Shown: positions 43,831 through 53,582 of the stretch, in pieces
How positions within the stretch are numbered: the first letter of the stretch is position 1
Layout of the letters: the number at the start of each line of letters is the position of its first letter
Assembly: GCA_951217055.1 (NCBI GenBank)
Contig: OX578280.1
Span: forward strand, 65,065,513 to 65,129,512
Reading direction: 5' to 3'
Source of the DNA: Gerris lacustris
Lineage: Eukaryota > Arthropoda > Insecta > Hemiptera > Gerridae
Length of the DNA stretch: 64,000 nucleotides
Program-made: the position numbers and the translations under genes
Notes under the pieces: model-generated
Seen by the model: the letters and a program-made list of their open reading frames with translations, nothing else
Database searches by the model: none
What the model was told of the DNA's origin: nothing

Positions 43831-44823
43831 GGTAAATATGTCGTATCTGACCAACTTTGACTAAATAACTATTAAGAAAAAAGGATATTTAGTCTAATGT
43901 ACATTGGGACAAATGTAGGGGAGACCGGGGCACAGAGGACCTCCGGGGTACAGAGGTCCATTGAGTTTTTGATTGTATGGTGGCGCTACTAAGCGGAAAT
44001 CTGTATGATCTATTAGAGTTAGTTTGTCTCTAGTCGTGAACAATCGCTAGCAGAGTTGACTACGTTTAATCAATTCTTACACACCTTTTTAAATTTTCAA
44101 AGTACATGATCTAATATTTACGTTTTATTTAATTAAATATAACATTAGTTTGATATAGCATTTTTAAACAAATTAACCGTATCTGATAAACTTAGGTCTT
44201 ATCTTTTTAATGTAAATTGTTTTCATTCGTCATAAGTCTGTCGTGTATCTTGTCAAAAAAATGATTTTAATGAAATGTGGCTTGGGGCACAGAGGACCGT
44301 AAAGGCAAGGGGTACACAAGACCTCCGGTCCTGTGTGCCCTGTGTTCAATAATTTTTGAATTAACTGTTAAAACAATCTTGATTTAACCTTTGAAATACC
44401 GAACTAGTTTAAAAGAACAGTTTGTCCACATTTTTAACACCTTTATAATTGCAATCTCATAAAAATAGGGGCACACAGGTCCAACAGGTCCTATGTGCCC
44501 CTGGTGCAGGGGCACATAGGACCAATCGACTTTATACAGAAAAAATCAAAATAAAATACTTATCATGAAATTTAAGAACTGTGAGTCGGGGACAGTTAGA
44601 AAAATGTAAATTCTAATAAATACTTCTCATTTACATAAATTTATTAAATAATGGTGAAGTTACCTGAACAAAAACCTTATTAGGTCCTATGTGCCCCGGT
44701 CTCCCCTACACTTTTATATACAATAGTGTGATATTCCTTTGTCCCAATGTACATTATAGACTAAATATCCCTTTTTCTTAATAGTTATTTAGTCAAAGTG
44801 GGTCAAATATGACATATTTACCG
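43831..44823. mobile_element. Foldback element related to family 7, itself interrupted
   Basis: Inverted arms GGTAAATATGTCGTATCTGA ... ACATTGGGACAAA (43831-43912) and their complement (about 44735-44823). Interior phrases (CTATTAAGAAAAAAGGATAT, ATTCCTTTGTCCCAATG) are shared with family 7 MITEs. Host motif GGAACAC before it and GGAAACA after it look like a target duplication. Confidence 0.82.
43917..44706. mobile_element. 790-bp TIR element with GGGGCACAGAGGACC motif
   Basis: Ends GGGGAGACCGGGGCACAGAG and CTATGTGCCCCGGTCTCCCC, with TA on both sides (43915-43916, 44707-44708), which fits a Tc1/mariner-type target. The motif GGGGCACA(G/C)AGG(A/T)CC occurs again inside, in both orientations (44283, 44328, 44468, 44490, 44508). 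It lies in the middle of the foldback at 43831-44823. No transposase. Confidence 0.85.
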
Positions 44824-44948
44824 GAAACATTTTTGGTTCTTTGTCTGTTTGCCGGTCTGTCGCTACATTTTTGCGAACCAATATATTATCTTAAATATAT
44901 AACTGCACGTCCAATTTAAATGAAATTTGTATGGTAGGTATTAATTAG

Positions 44949-45433
44949 AAATTAATATATTTTACGATTTTGGTAGTATTCATACTACGGAATGATTAAA
45001 TATCATTTTAAATCAAATTATAATTATTATTAACTACTGGAAACTGACAGAGAAAAGTAGAATCCAGAGCGGGGATTTGAACCACTGGCCTCTATATTTC
45101 CAGTATAGCGCTCTAACCAACTAAGCTACGCAGGAGAATGAATTTCTCTGACGTTAATGATACCTTGACCCGAATTTAAAGCTTTCAATTTTTCCACAAG
45201 TCTGAGAAGTCAACATTAATGACAAAGAACTAGACCGAGAAATAACGCTTATAATTATAAAGTACCCACTTAGTACCTGCACCTTGTACAATCAATTACA
45301 AATTCATATATTTTACGATTTTGGTAGTATTCATACTACGGAATGATTAAATATAGAGGCCGGTGGTTCAAATCCCCGCGCTGGAGTCTATTTTTCTCTG
45401 TCTGTTTCCCGTAGTTAATAATAATTATAATTT
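44949..45433 (-). mobile_element. tRNA-SINE composite with 12-bp target duplications
   Basis: Flanked by GGTATTAATTAG (44937-44948 and 45434-45445). It holds a complete minus SINE (tail at 44949-45062, tRNA-like head at 45063-45135), an unrelated spacer (45136-45300), a second copy of the SINE tail (45304-45354) and a plus-strand SINE fragment (45351-45433) starting at ATATAGAGGCC. The 45-bp tail block TTTTACGATTTTGGTAGTA... is thus present twice in direct orientation. Confidence 0.82.
45063..45135 (-). tRNA. tRNA-like SINE head (anticodon position GGA)
   Basis: 73 bases fold as a tRNA: acceptor TCCTGCG against CGCTCTGGA-type 3' end with a mismatch, D-arm AGCTTAGTTGGTTAGAGC, anticodon stem CTATA/TATAG with loop CTGGAAA, and T-arm with GGTTCAAATCCCC. 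The variable region is short, unlike tRNA-Ser, which GGA would decode. It continues into SINE body, so I call it a tRNA-derived SINE head or pseudo-tRNA, not a working gene. Confidence 0.6.
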
Positions 45434-45697
45434 GGTATTAATTAGCTCATTGTTGGTCCCATATAAGTTTAAACCTTCTACACCTATTTGTTTCTCTTCC
45501 ACATGCGCACAAACATACATTTATTTACACCTACAGCTTCAAAAAGTACTTATCTGATTTGTTCGAAAGTGACTCGCAGATATCCCTAGATTAATTTAAA
45601 CCGTCTACGCTCTTTAACTTTTGCTAAATTGATAATTCATGTAAAAACTCAAAACAATTTTGACACATGAAAAAATATGGGGGGGAAATTAAATTAA

Positions 45698-46259
45698 CCC
45701 TCGGGTGCTCGCGGTCTAATACAGACACGAGGAGGCGCGGACCCCTGATAGGACTTAATCTGTTTTATATGCCCACACAACAGGTAAAATAAATATAAAC
45801 TTGAAATCATTTTAGCAAAATATTATAAAACATATGTAATTTAAATTGGTTTTATTGTTTTATTATTTTTTAAATTTATAAAATACCGTTCTTTAGTTTC
45901 ATAGTTTATAAGTATTAGTCAGTCTCAGTAAATAATTTTCTAATTTTTAATTTTTTCTGTATATTTTTATTATTTTATTTTTAAATTCAGGTACCATATT
46001 AATTTATTTTCTATTGTATGTATAAATTTCACTAAAATTAGCGTAATACTAAAATTTAAGTGAAAGTGGCGCGGATCAGGACAATATAGGCACAGAATTG
46101 AAGTATAATCACTTATGATGTCAAACAGTGACTGATTCTCTTGATAAAAGCAAGAAATGTAGCTAGAAAAATCCCTATCTTCCAATCGCACCCACATCTA
46201 CCTCAATTTCATAGTTATATTTCAAATTTAGGCCTCACAGGACCGCGCGTTCCCGAGGG
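45698..46259. mobile_element. piggyBac-like MITE
   Basis: 562 bp between two TTAA tetranucleotides (45694-45697 and 46260-46263). Ends CCCTCGGGTGCTCGCGGTC and GACCGCGCGTTCCCGAGGG are inverted. Subterminal GGCGCGGACCCC and GGCGCGGATCAGGAC add a second pair. TTAA target and C-rich ends are characteristic of piggyBac elements. No transposase; the 75-codon minus frame is not one. Confidence 0.88.
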
Positions 46260-46335
46260 TTAATTTGACAATAATTGGGTGTAAAAGTAGATATCATTAA
46301 AATAATTAAGTCCTATTTCGTAGTACGAGAGGAAG

Positions 46336-46744
46336 CTATGAGCCTAACTAATTACATGACTATTTATTATAGTTAACTTGTTATTTTATAACCAAATAGT
46401 TCATTTGCACGAAATATTTTTTGAAAGGGCCTAAGTCATGCTTAGCTAATGAGTTTTTCTTTGATGCTTGGATAAAAATACTAAAGTTTATCAAAGCTGT
46501 AAGGATGGAGGCGGTGTTAAGAGTGCCCTTAGGGCCTAGAAAAACCCTTCCTCTTTATTTGGATTTTTGAAGAAACCCACCTGACCTTTTAATAACTCAT
46601 TTGTTACTACCTACAGAAGGACAAGCTTAAAATCTCTGCAGTGTTTCGCATTATAAGATTGACCTAAGCAAAAGTTTTTTTGATTTCGTCATTTGGCATT
46701 AGTGAATCGTGGTTTGATTGTTTGTTTGTTTTTTATTGAAACTA
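46336..46744. other. Unassigned
   Basis: No feature recognised. Confidence 0.45.
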
Positions 46745-47012
46745 TTAAGACAAAGGGATGTTCGGGACAAGGGGTAAGCGCCCCCAAATTTGGGGCTAAA
46801 ATTAATTTCTTGTTTTCGCCTTGGGGTATGATTTTTCTGAACGTGTGCACCAAATTTCGTCAAAATCAGCCCGGTAGTTTAGCCGCCAGGCGTCTGCGCA
46901 GACAGACATTTTTTAAAAACCACTTTCTTGGACTTAAAACGTGTAAATACATCAAAATCTGAAAATCAATTTTTCGTGCCATCACAATACTTTCTCTTTA
47001 TACGAGAAAGTA
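46745..47012 (-). repeat. Family 3 repeat
   Basis: Inverted relative to 8898-9122: GCCTTGGGGTATGATTTTTC, ACCAAATTTCGTCAAAATCA, CGCCAGGCGTCTGCGCAGAC and the end TTTATACGAGAAAGTA. The 89-codon plus frame here is a product of the repeat. Confidence 0.85.
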
Positions 47013-47735
47013 AAACCAAACAAATATTTAATCCGATGAACATATACATATTAATATTAATCCTTGCATTTAAAGAAACTATTTTGTATTTTTTTTTCTA
47101 ACGTGAGAGGCCGCAACATGTTAAAGGCATTGTAGAGTTTTTAACTTGTAAAATTAATCTTTATTATTTCCATAAAGCTATGATTAAGTCGGCTAACACA
47201 TATAGTTAGTCTACTCATATGGTTAATATGGAAATTTTAGTAGTAGAATATTAATTGGTTGATTTTATACGTTAAGTATTGGATATCATGCGAAAGTATA
47301 GCGTGCACAATGCACTTAGTTTCGTTTACGGCTCTCTTTAACTTTGCTTTTTATGGTTGTATGGTGTAAAGCCAATACCAAATAAAGAAAGAAAAAGAAT
47401 TTGGTATTTTACAATTATTATGTTTGTCCTTTCTAAAATCGATTATTTTTCAGTCCGTTTATACACTACCATGCTTTTATACACTAAATAGTGTGCCAAT
47501 CAGGGACCGCGGAACTTATTTCAGAGAGAGGGGGGGGGGGGGGATTATGATATGTGTATTGCGGTGTTTTGCATTTTGCTAATATTAAAATTGTAATTTC
47601 AAGCACCGCAAAACTATTTTGAAAGAAAGGGAGAGGGCGAAATACAGAGGACTAATGACCAGTTTGGAGATGAATGCTCTTGTAGGATTTTTAGTTTGTG
47701 TATAGAGGCTACATTTCCTAAGGAAAAGGAAAATT
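47013..47735. other. Unassigned AT-rich DNA with a G run
   Basis: A 16-G-plus tract at about 47527-47543. No gene. Confidence 0.45.
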
Positions 47736-47880
47736 AATTTTATCTCCAATAGGGAGAAATAGTTATGATTTTGAATTAGTTTAGAGGGACAAATGTAAGT
47801 ATTTTTCATCCCTGAACTCAAAAAGTAGGGAGAAAAAGTAAAAGTAGGGCGAAAAAGTAAAGTAGGGCAAAAAGATTTAT
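47736..47880 (-). repeat. Copy of the 41390-41540 repeat end
   Basis: TTTTATCTCCAATAGGG, AGTTATGATTTTGAATTAG, TTTAGAGGGAC and three AGTAGGGNGAAAAAGTA steps are the reverse complement of 41390-41540. Confidence 0.82.
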
Positions 47881-47949
47881 AAGCACGACTATTAGGTATG
47901 TGAAATAATCCATATTAATATGGATTAGGAAATAATAATATTATAACTA
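47881..47949. other. Unassigned
   Basis: Short AT-rich spacer. Confidence 0.5.
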
Positions 47950-48872
47950 CTATTTTACTTCCAAGCTTACCGTAACGGAAGCTATGTTAGCGTTCTGAAG
48001 AACAATAATTTGTTATGTCTCCGAATGTAAAAATTCAAAGACATAAATCCGTTTTAGACGTCAGGGAAAACTTTTGGTTCCGTGTCTGTCTGTCGGTCTC
48101 TCTGTCACGCTCAATTATTGTGAACTTATGTACATTAAAAACTGCCAATCCGATTTTAATTTAATTTGTGTTGTAAGTCATAGTTAGCCCCATTGTTGGT
48201 CCCATATATGTTTCAACATTCTGCAATAGTTTCTCTTCCAGGTGCGCATAAGCATACATTCTGCTACCTTTGGTAACAGAAGCTATGTGATCGTTCCAAA
48301 GAACGAAAATGTTTTAGGTCTCCGATTTCAAAAATTCCAAGACTGAAATCCATTTAAGCCATCAGGGAACATGTTTGGTCCCATGTCTGTCTGTCCGTCT
48401 ATCGCTCAATTTATGTGAATCAACATATCTTATGAACTACTCATCTGATTTCAATGAAATTTTGATGGTAGGTCATAATTAGCCCATTGTTGATTCCATA
48501 TAAGTTTCAAAATTCTGCGCCTATTTTCGTTTCTCTTCCACATGCGCACAAACATACATTTAGTTACTCCTATATCATCAAAAGCACTTACCTGATATTT
48601 ATGAAATTTGAATGGTTTGTCGAAAGTAGCCTGCAGATGACCCCAGATTAATTTCAACCGTCTGCGCTTCAAATTTTGCTAAATTCATACTTTTATTAAT
48701 GTAAAATATCAAAACTGTTTTGACAGTTTTAAAAAATGGGATAAAATTAAATAAATTTTATAATAATAGGTTTTAATAGTATAAAAGCATTAAAGTCTAC
48801 AAAATAGAAGGCGAGGAAGCTATGTGCCACACTAATTGGCAGAGTATTACTTCATGAATTAAATACGGAAAG
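47950..48872 (+). repeat. Family 1, two overlapping copies
   Basis: A first copy starts with the hairpin CTTACCGTAACGGAAGC at 47965 and runs to the ATACATTCTG phrase at 48258, where a second hairpin end (CTACCTTTGGTAACAGAAGC) begins and continues to the terminal TATGTGCCACACTAATTGG at 48832. Shows both ends of the family in one place. Confidence 0.87.
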
Positions 48873-49829
48873 CTTATTCCAGTGTTTTATAGTTTGGAGA
48901 TAGCTTGTCACCTCTGACTCTCTTAACTATATAATAAATAACAATATTTAAATTAAATCTCAACATTTTTTAATGTAGTACTACATTAATACAGCTTAAT
49001 AATAATGCTTATCGTATACTTAAATTGCAACATATATACTTATTAATTTCCCTATATTTACTTTACCAACTTTGGCTGCAAGTAGATGTTACTAAAATAT
49101 TGCTCTGTTCAATTTATATTTCATTTTTTTCTATTTAACCATTGTTTATTATTCTATTGTTGGTTATTTTAATAGGTACATATATTCTAGTATTTCAAAA
49201 AATATAACTCATAAAATGAGACCTTAATGTGGATGTACACCATCTACATACTCTTACAAATGGAAATTTATGTATTTGTATCCATATAACAGAACTTACA
49301 ACACTGCAACCCCATAACTTAAAATCTAGAAAACAAATACAGCTGTTAACTGAGGTCCACACAGCAGAACTTACATTACTACAACCCTATAACTAAAAAT
49401 CTAACAAACAAATACAACTGTTAATTGAGTTATAATGTTATTAACTCAGTTGCAGTCCAATATACGAATACAGTTTTATACCAACATAAATGCATTTAGA
49501 GAGAACATTATTTTTCGTGAAGTATGGAGTAAAGGTAATTATGTATTTATGTGTATTTATTACTGGCGTATGCCTCTATTCTTTTTTATTTCTATCTATG
49601 TTATATTGGTATCATATCTGCAGAGACTTTATGACCATGATCTCGTTAATATTTTTTTCCCTCACTCTTCAGACATTTTAAAAATAACAATAATTATTAT
49701 ATATGTACTTTTCGGCTAAGTCTAAAAAAATTAATCTAATGATTTGTTTACCTGATTATAATACTTTTATATTTATAATATGTTCTACACCACATATGTG
49801 AGAAAGAGTAGAAAAAGGTCTACTAAAAT
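48873..49829. other. Unassigned AT-rich DNA
   Basis: 49320-49430 contains a ~65-bp direct duplication (CAACCCCATAACTTAAAATC / CAACCCTATAACTAAAAATC). Overlapping frames at 49435-49719 are hydrophobic but have no motif or second supporting signal. Confidence 0.5.
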
Positions 49830-50150
49830 TAGGGTGGCACATAGCCTCTTTGCTTCCTGAAGAATGGTCACAATGATATAATATGGAAAATGATGAGATT
49901 GGATACAGCAAAAATACTCGCTGATTCAGTTTTAGATTCAAAATCCAAAAACAGGAAATATCATAGCTAGAGTGATGGTAGGGGAGGGGGGACTAGAAGT
50001 GAAGTGTGCAACTGGTCGCTCACCCGTACCCGGTTTTGAAGTCATATAGTTTACTGAAATGTTTAAGCAATTCTTAGCAACTTCTTCTTCAAATCGTTTA
50101 ATTCTTTACAACTTCTTAGCTCGTAGCTAAGCAGCGGTAAGCTCGGAATA
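49830..50150 (-). repeat. Family 1 scraps flanking a foldback insertion
   Basis: 49833-49850 GGGTGGCACATAGCC is the non-hairpin end; 50134-50148 GCGGTAAGCTCGGAA is the hairpin end, which resumes as GAAGCAAAATGG at 50705 after the foldback. Confidence 0.6.
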
Positions 50151-50702
50151 GTCCAGGAGATAGCACGCAAAAAATTGTCTGACTAACATCAAGCTAGAAT
50201 TTTGTGAACAAGTTAATCTTTTAGAGCCTATTGAATATGTGGTTGGCTAAGTTCGTCTTCGGGACATTGCTTGGCAATAGGCATTTGAAAAAAAAAAAAA
50301 AAAAAAAAAATGGTGGAGAACGGCCATGTACCCAATTAAGGTGGATGATCCTGAGAAAATTTGTTAGTAGACCGAAAATCAAGTTGATGTTGGTTCGTCC
50401 CTTGAATGGTTAGTTATTCAAATATTACTCCAAATCAAAGTGGTCCCCCTTCAAGAGACAAACTAACATAAACTTGATGATTGGTTTACTAACTAATTTC
50501 GTACTCACGATCATGAAAATCACATTGTCTTTCATAATTAGCGGGAGATGACCACTCTCCACCATTTTTTTTTTTTTTTTTCAAATGCCTATTGCCAACC
50601 TGTGTCCCGCAGACGAACTTAGCCGACCACATATTCTTAAAAGGCACACAAAGTTCTAGCTTGATGTTAGTCAGGCACTTCTTTGCACGCTATCTCCTGG
50701 AC
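50151..50702. mobile_element. Family 6 foldback, complete
   Basis: 552 bp, palindromic over nearly its whole length: GTCCAGGAGATAGCACGC at the left and GCACGCTATCTCCTGGAC-type end at the right, TA on both sides. Inner pairs include CATCAAGCTAGAA / TTCTAGCTTGATG and GGACATTGCTTGGCAATAGG / CCTATTGCCAACC. An A run (50287-50309) faces a T run (50565-50581). TA target suggests mobilisation by a Tc1/mariner-type enzyme (inference). Confidence 0.92.
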
Positions 50703-50802
50703 TAGAAGCAAAATGGGTGCACAAGAGGAAGTAATAACAACAACAAATTTTAAATGATTGCGTTATTTTTCCTTAAGTTCGCTAAAAATTCTCGAATTTC
50801 TT
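50703..50802. other. Unassigned
   Basis: Short spacer. Confidence 0.5.
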
Positions 50803-51150
50803 CGGGGTAGTGACACACTTCGCCACCCAGGTAGCGCCATCTGGTTGATGCCACTTGCTCCCGCCACCTGACTTGCGCCACCCACTTATATGAGGGATGC
50901 AGTCAGCCCCAGATTTGATTTCCCCTATATTTGATTGAAGGAGTGGGGGCTGAGTGGCAGGGACTTGGGTGGCGACGTGTGACAGGCTCAATTGAAAACA
51001 ATGGGTTGACCGGGTGGCGCCACCTATGAGTGGCGGCTAGACCGTCGGACGGTCGACCGTGTAATGCCACCCGGCAGGTGGCGCTACCTCGTGTGACAGG
51101 TTCCATCTATTCTCATAGACGACAGGGTAGCGAAGTGTGTCACCCCCCTA
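50803..51150. mobile_element. GC-rich TIR element
   Basis: About 348 bp. Ends GGGGTAGTGACACACTTCGC and GCGAAGTGTGTCACCCCCC are inverted over ~25 bp, and GGTGGCGCCACC-type blocks recur inside in both directions. Composition resembles the two Harbinger-like MITEs, but no 3-bp duplication is evident. Confidence 0.75.
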
Positions 51151-51842
51151 GTAATGTAGACTCGTATTTTCCTATTATGTTTCTTTAATTCTTTGTTTAT
51201 TTTTTTTTATACTTTATGGCATAATTATGTCATTTTTAGTTGTACAGCGTTTTAGTTTTATTTATATTTGTTCTAAATCCTGTTTTGAGTCAAATTTATG
51301 TTGGCACTGGAAATTTAATACACTTAAATATAAAGAGAGAATAAAAGACATATTTAATACAAAAAGCTTTACTTCCTAGTATCAATTTATAGCTTAGTAT
51401 AAAAAATAGCAAGAGCAGAATTGTTTTTACTAAAGTTAAACGATAAATTCTAGACAGACATATCTGCATAACATTTTAAACACCATTCGTATACAGTCGA
51501 CAATCTTCGTTATTTATCTAACGTGTTCTGGGAAATAACTCCGCACTTTTCCTAATAAAATTTCTTTTTAAGAGTTAGAACTTTATGCGTAACCCTGAAT
51601 AAATTCTTTATTTATGTGCGGCAGCTCGATAAAATGTGTGTAAAATACTCTATAAAAACCAGCTAAGATAGAGTTGGAGGTTTTGAATTGATGGAGGGTC
51701 CATTTGGACGCCTACGAATGCAGAAATTGAAATAAATAAAGAACATCAGGTTCTTTACTAACCCGCTATACAAAAGTAATTAGATATAAAGGAATTTCCT
51801 ATTTCTAATATACATTTTATTGATTAGTTGCGTCGGTTGAGG
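51151..51842. other. Unassigned AT-rich DNA
   Basis: No feature recognised. Confidence 0.5.
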
Positions 51843-51844
51843 TA

Positions 51845-52220
51845 GCGTATCTGGGGCATCATGTATGAAAATGAAAAAACTAACAAATTAATATAATGCC
51901 TATATACATAATTAAAGTGTTTCCTGATTATTGATATACATTGCATTATTGATGTATTCTTTTTCATTTCATACTCTCTCGAAAAACCAGAAACGCTACA
52001 TCAAAGCCCAGTTAATCTACGACAAATACGTAATGTCGCAAAATCGACCTGCATATAGGTGTGTCTTAAATTAGAGGACTGAATATGGAAATTGTATTAA
52101 GAGAAAACTTATGAAATGAAGAAGAATCCATAATTGGTGCATTTTTTATCAATATACAGAAAAGAATTTAATTACATGAGCCAGTTTTATTCATTTCTAT
52201 ACAGGATGCCCCAGATACGC
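51845..52220. mobile_element. 376-bp MITE with TA target
   Basis: Inverted ends of about 38 bp beginning GCGTATCTGGGGCATC, with TA immediately outside both ends (51843-51844, 52221-52222). No coding sequence. Confidence 0.85.
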
Positions 52221-52294
52221 TAATTTAACCTAATAAAAATTTACTCTTGTCAAATGTAACTTTAAAATACTATCACATATTTTCTTTATATAGA

Positions 52295-52595
52295 CAGGCT
52301 TCCATGTTCACCTCTTCCATTCTCCTCCATTCACTTCTTTCGAGAGCTCTCTCCTCCACGTCGATTCTCCACAACACTTCATCATCTCACTGTCCCATCT
52401 TTCCCTTTTGGTCTTCCTTCGCTTTAGGTCTATGGGAGTCCATTCAATAATTTATTTCGACCATCTTCCGTCGTCTGTCCTAACTAAATGGCCTGCTGAT
52501 CTCCATTTCCTTTCCGCTACGTCCTTCCTGATATCATTTAACCTGGTTTGTTGCCTGGTCCATCGGTTCGTTTTGACATTTTTATGTTTAGGCTA
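52295..52595 (-). pseudogene. RTE-like ORF C-terminal fragment
   Basis: Minus-strand translation gives RKDVAERKWRSAGHLVRTDD then GRWSK, IIEWTPIDLKRRKTKRERW and WRRELSKE, the standard C-terminal end of RTE-type endonuclease/reverse transcriptases. At least two stops. Different subfamily from 30455-30790. Confidence 0.85.
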
Positions 52596-52639
52596 TGGAA
52601 CATAAGTCAAAAACGTTATTTTACTTTTAGCTTAAAAAC

Positions 52640-52820
52640 TCAAAAAAGTATAACAGGGAGTTAAAAAGCTATAGGAGGTGTGTAATTCAGTCTCCAGTTG
52701 TTGGGCCTCCCTCCACCGCACGTCATAGGGCCGAAGAGAGTCGAAAAGATTTATACGTGTGACAGGGAGTTAGGAAAGTACAGGAAGTTGCCATCAACTC
52801 TCAGCCCTCTCGGCCTACCT
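52640..52820. repeat. ~105-bp imperfect direct duplication
   Basis: ACAGGGAGTTAAAAAGCTATAGG and ACAGGGAGTTAGGAAAGTACAGG start two related halves; each continues with a TCTCCAG or TCTCAGC phrase and GGCCT(A/C)CC. Confidence 0.6.
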
Positions 52821-53537
52821 AGTATAAAGGCATATTAACAATACGTAGAAGACGGGCTGGCGCCTTTGAATTCAGTATTTTGTAATCAAGCCGCGGCAGT
52901 GCCGGTGTATCTTCCATCTACTTTTATCAATTACTTGAATAAATTACTGATTTTATTCCATTTTATGTCGTTAGTTTACGCAGAGCGAAAACATGAAAAT
53001 GTCTCACTGTCTTGCGGACTCGTATGCAAGAAGTATGTTTCTTTCGTTGTGACCAATTTTTAGCATGCTCCTTTCCATTCGCTTAACTGTCACACGAAGT
53101 CTATCAATGTTAGCTTTGGTTATGCTCAAGGTTTTACAGAGATAATTAAATATTACTTAAAAATAAGTTTGACCCCTCTTGGAATCGAAACAGATCCAAA
53201 TATCATGTGACTATTTGTACAATAATAAGACAAGAGGAAGCTATGTTTTATACTGAATATTGTGAAATAAGTTTTTTTTTTTTTTTTGTGAATGCAAAAT
53301 GTTCTTATGAATATTTTGTTAGAACAAAGGATGTATTTTAGAGGCGAGGGTCGAGTTTTTTATGATAATAAGGGTCGTCAATAATACCAGACTAATCCTA
53401 AGGATCTTTCCCAAGGTTTTACCCTAGGCGAGCAAAAAACATCGACGGAGAATCGGACGTTCTCTTCCCGTCAAATGTACAAATGATTCAACTCCTTACA
53501 TAAATAAATATGGCATATTTGTTATGTTTTTTATATA

Positions 53538-53541
<4 letters not shown>
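52821..53541. other. Unassigned
   Basis: 53226-53250 GAGGAAGCTATGTTTTATAC is a family 1 end scrap; a T run at 53272-53287. Nothing else. Confidence 0.45.

Positions 53542-53581
<40 letters not shown>
53542..53581. repeat. (TA)n microsatellite
   Basis: 40-base AT run next to the CTAGCTGG terminus. Confidence 0.95.

Positions 53582-53582
<1 letters not shown>

Larger units (their letters stand above)
43711..46335 (+). repeat. Family 1 copy carrying three nested insertions
   Basis: Read without the inserts at 43831-44823, 44949-45433 and 45698-46259, this is one continuous family 1 copy: hairpin GCTTCCGAGCTTACC / GGTAACGGAAGC, CAGACATCAGGGAACA, TTTTTGGTTC, GTATGGTAGG, AGCTCATTGTTGGTCCC, GTTTCTCTTCCACATGCGC, AATTTTGACACATG, AATTTGACAATAAT and finally GAGGAAGCTATG. 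Confidence 0.88.

Noticed and set aside
45063..45135. Functional tRNA gene
   Set aside because: Anticodon GGA without the long arm of tRNA-Ser, an imperfect acceptor stem and direct continuation into a repeated SINE body.
49435..49719. Hydrophobic 94-codon frame that might be a membrane protein
   Set aside because: AT-rich DNA encodes hydrophobic residues by chance; two overlapping frames look alike and there is no supporting context.
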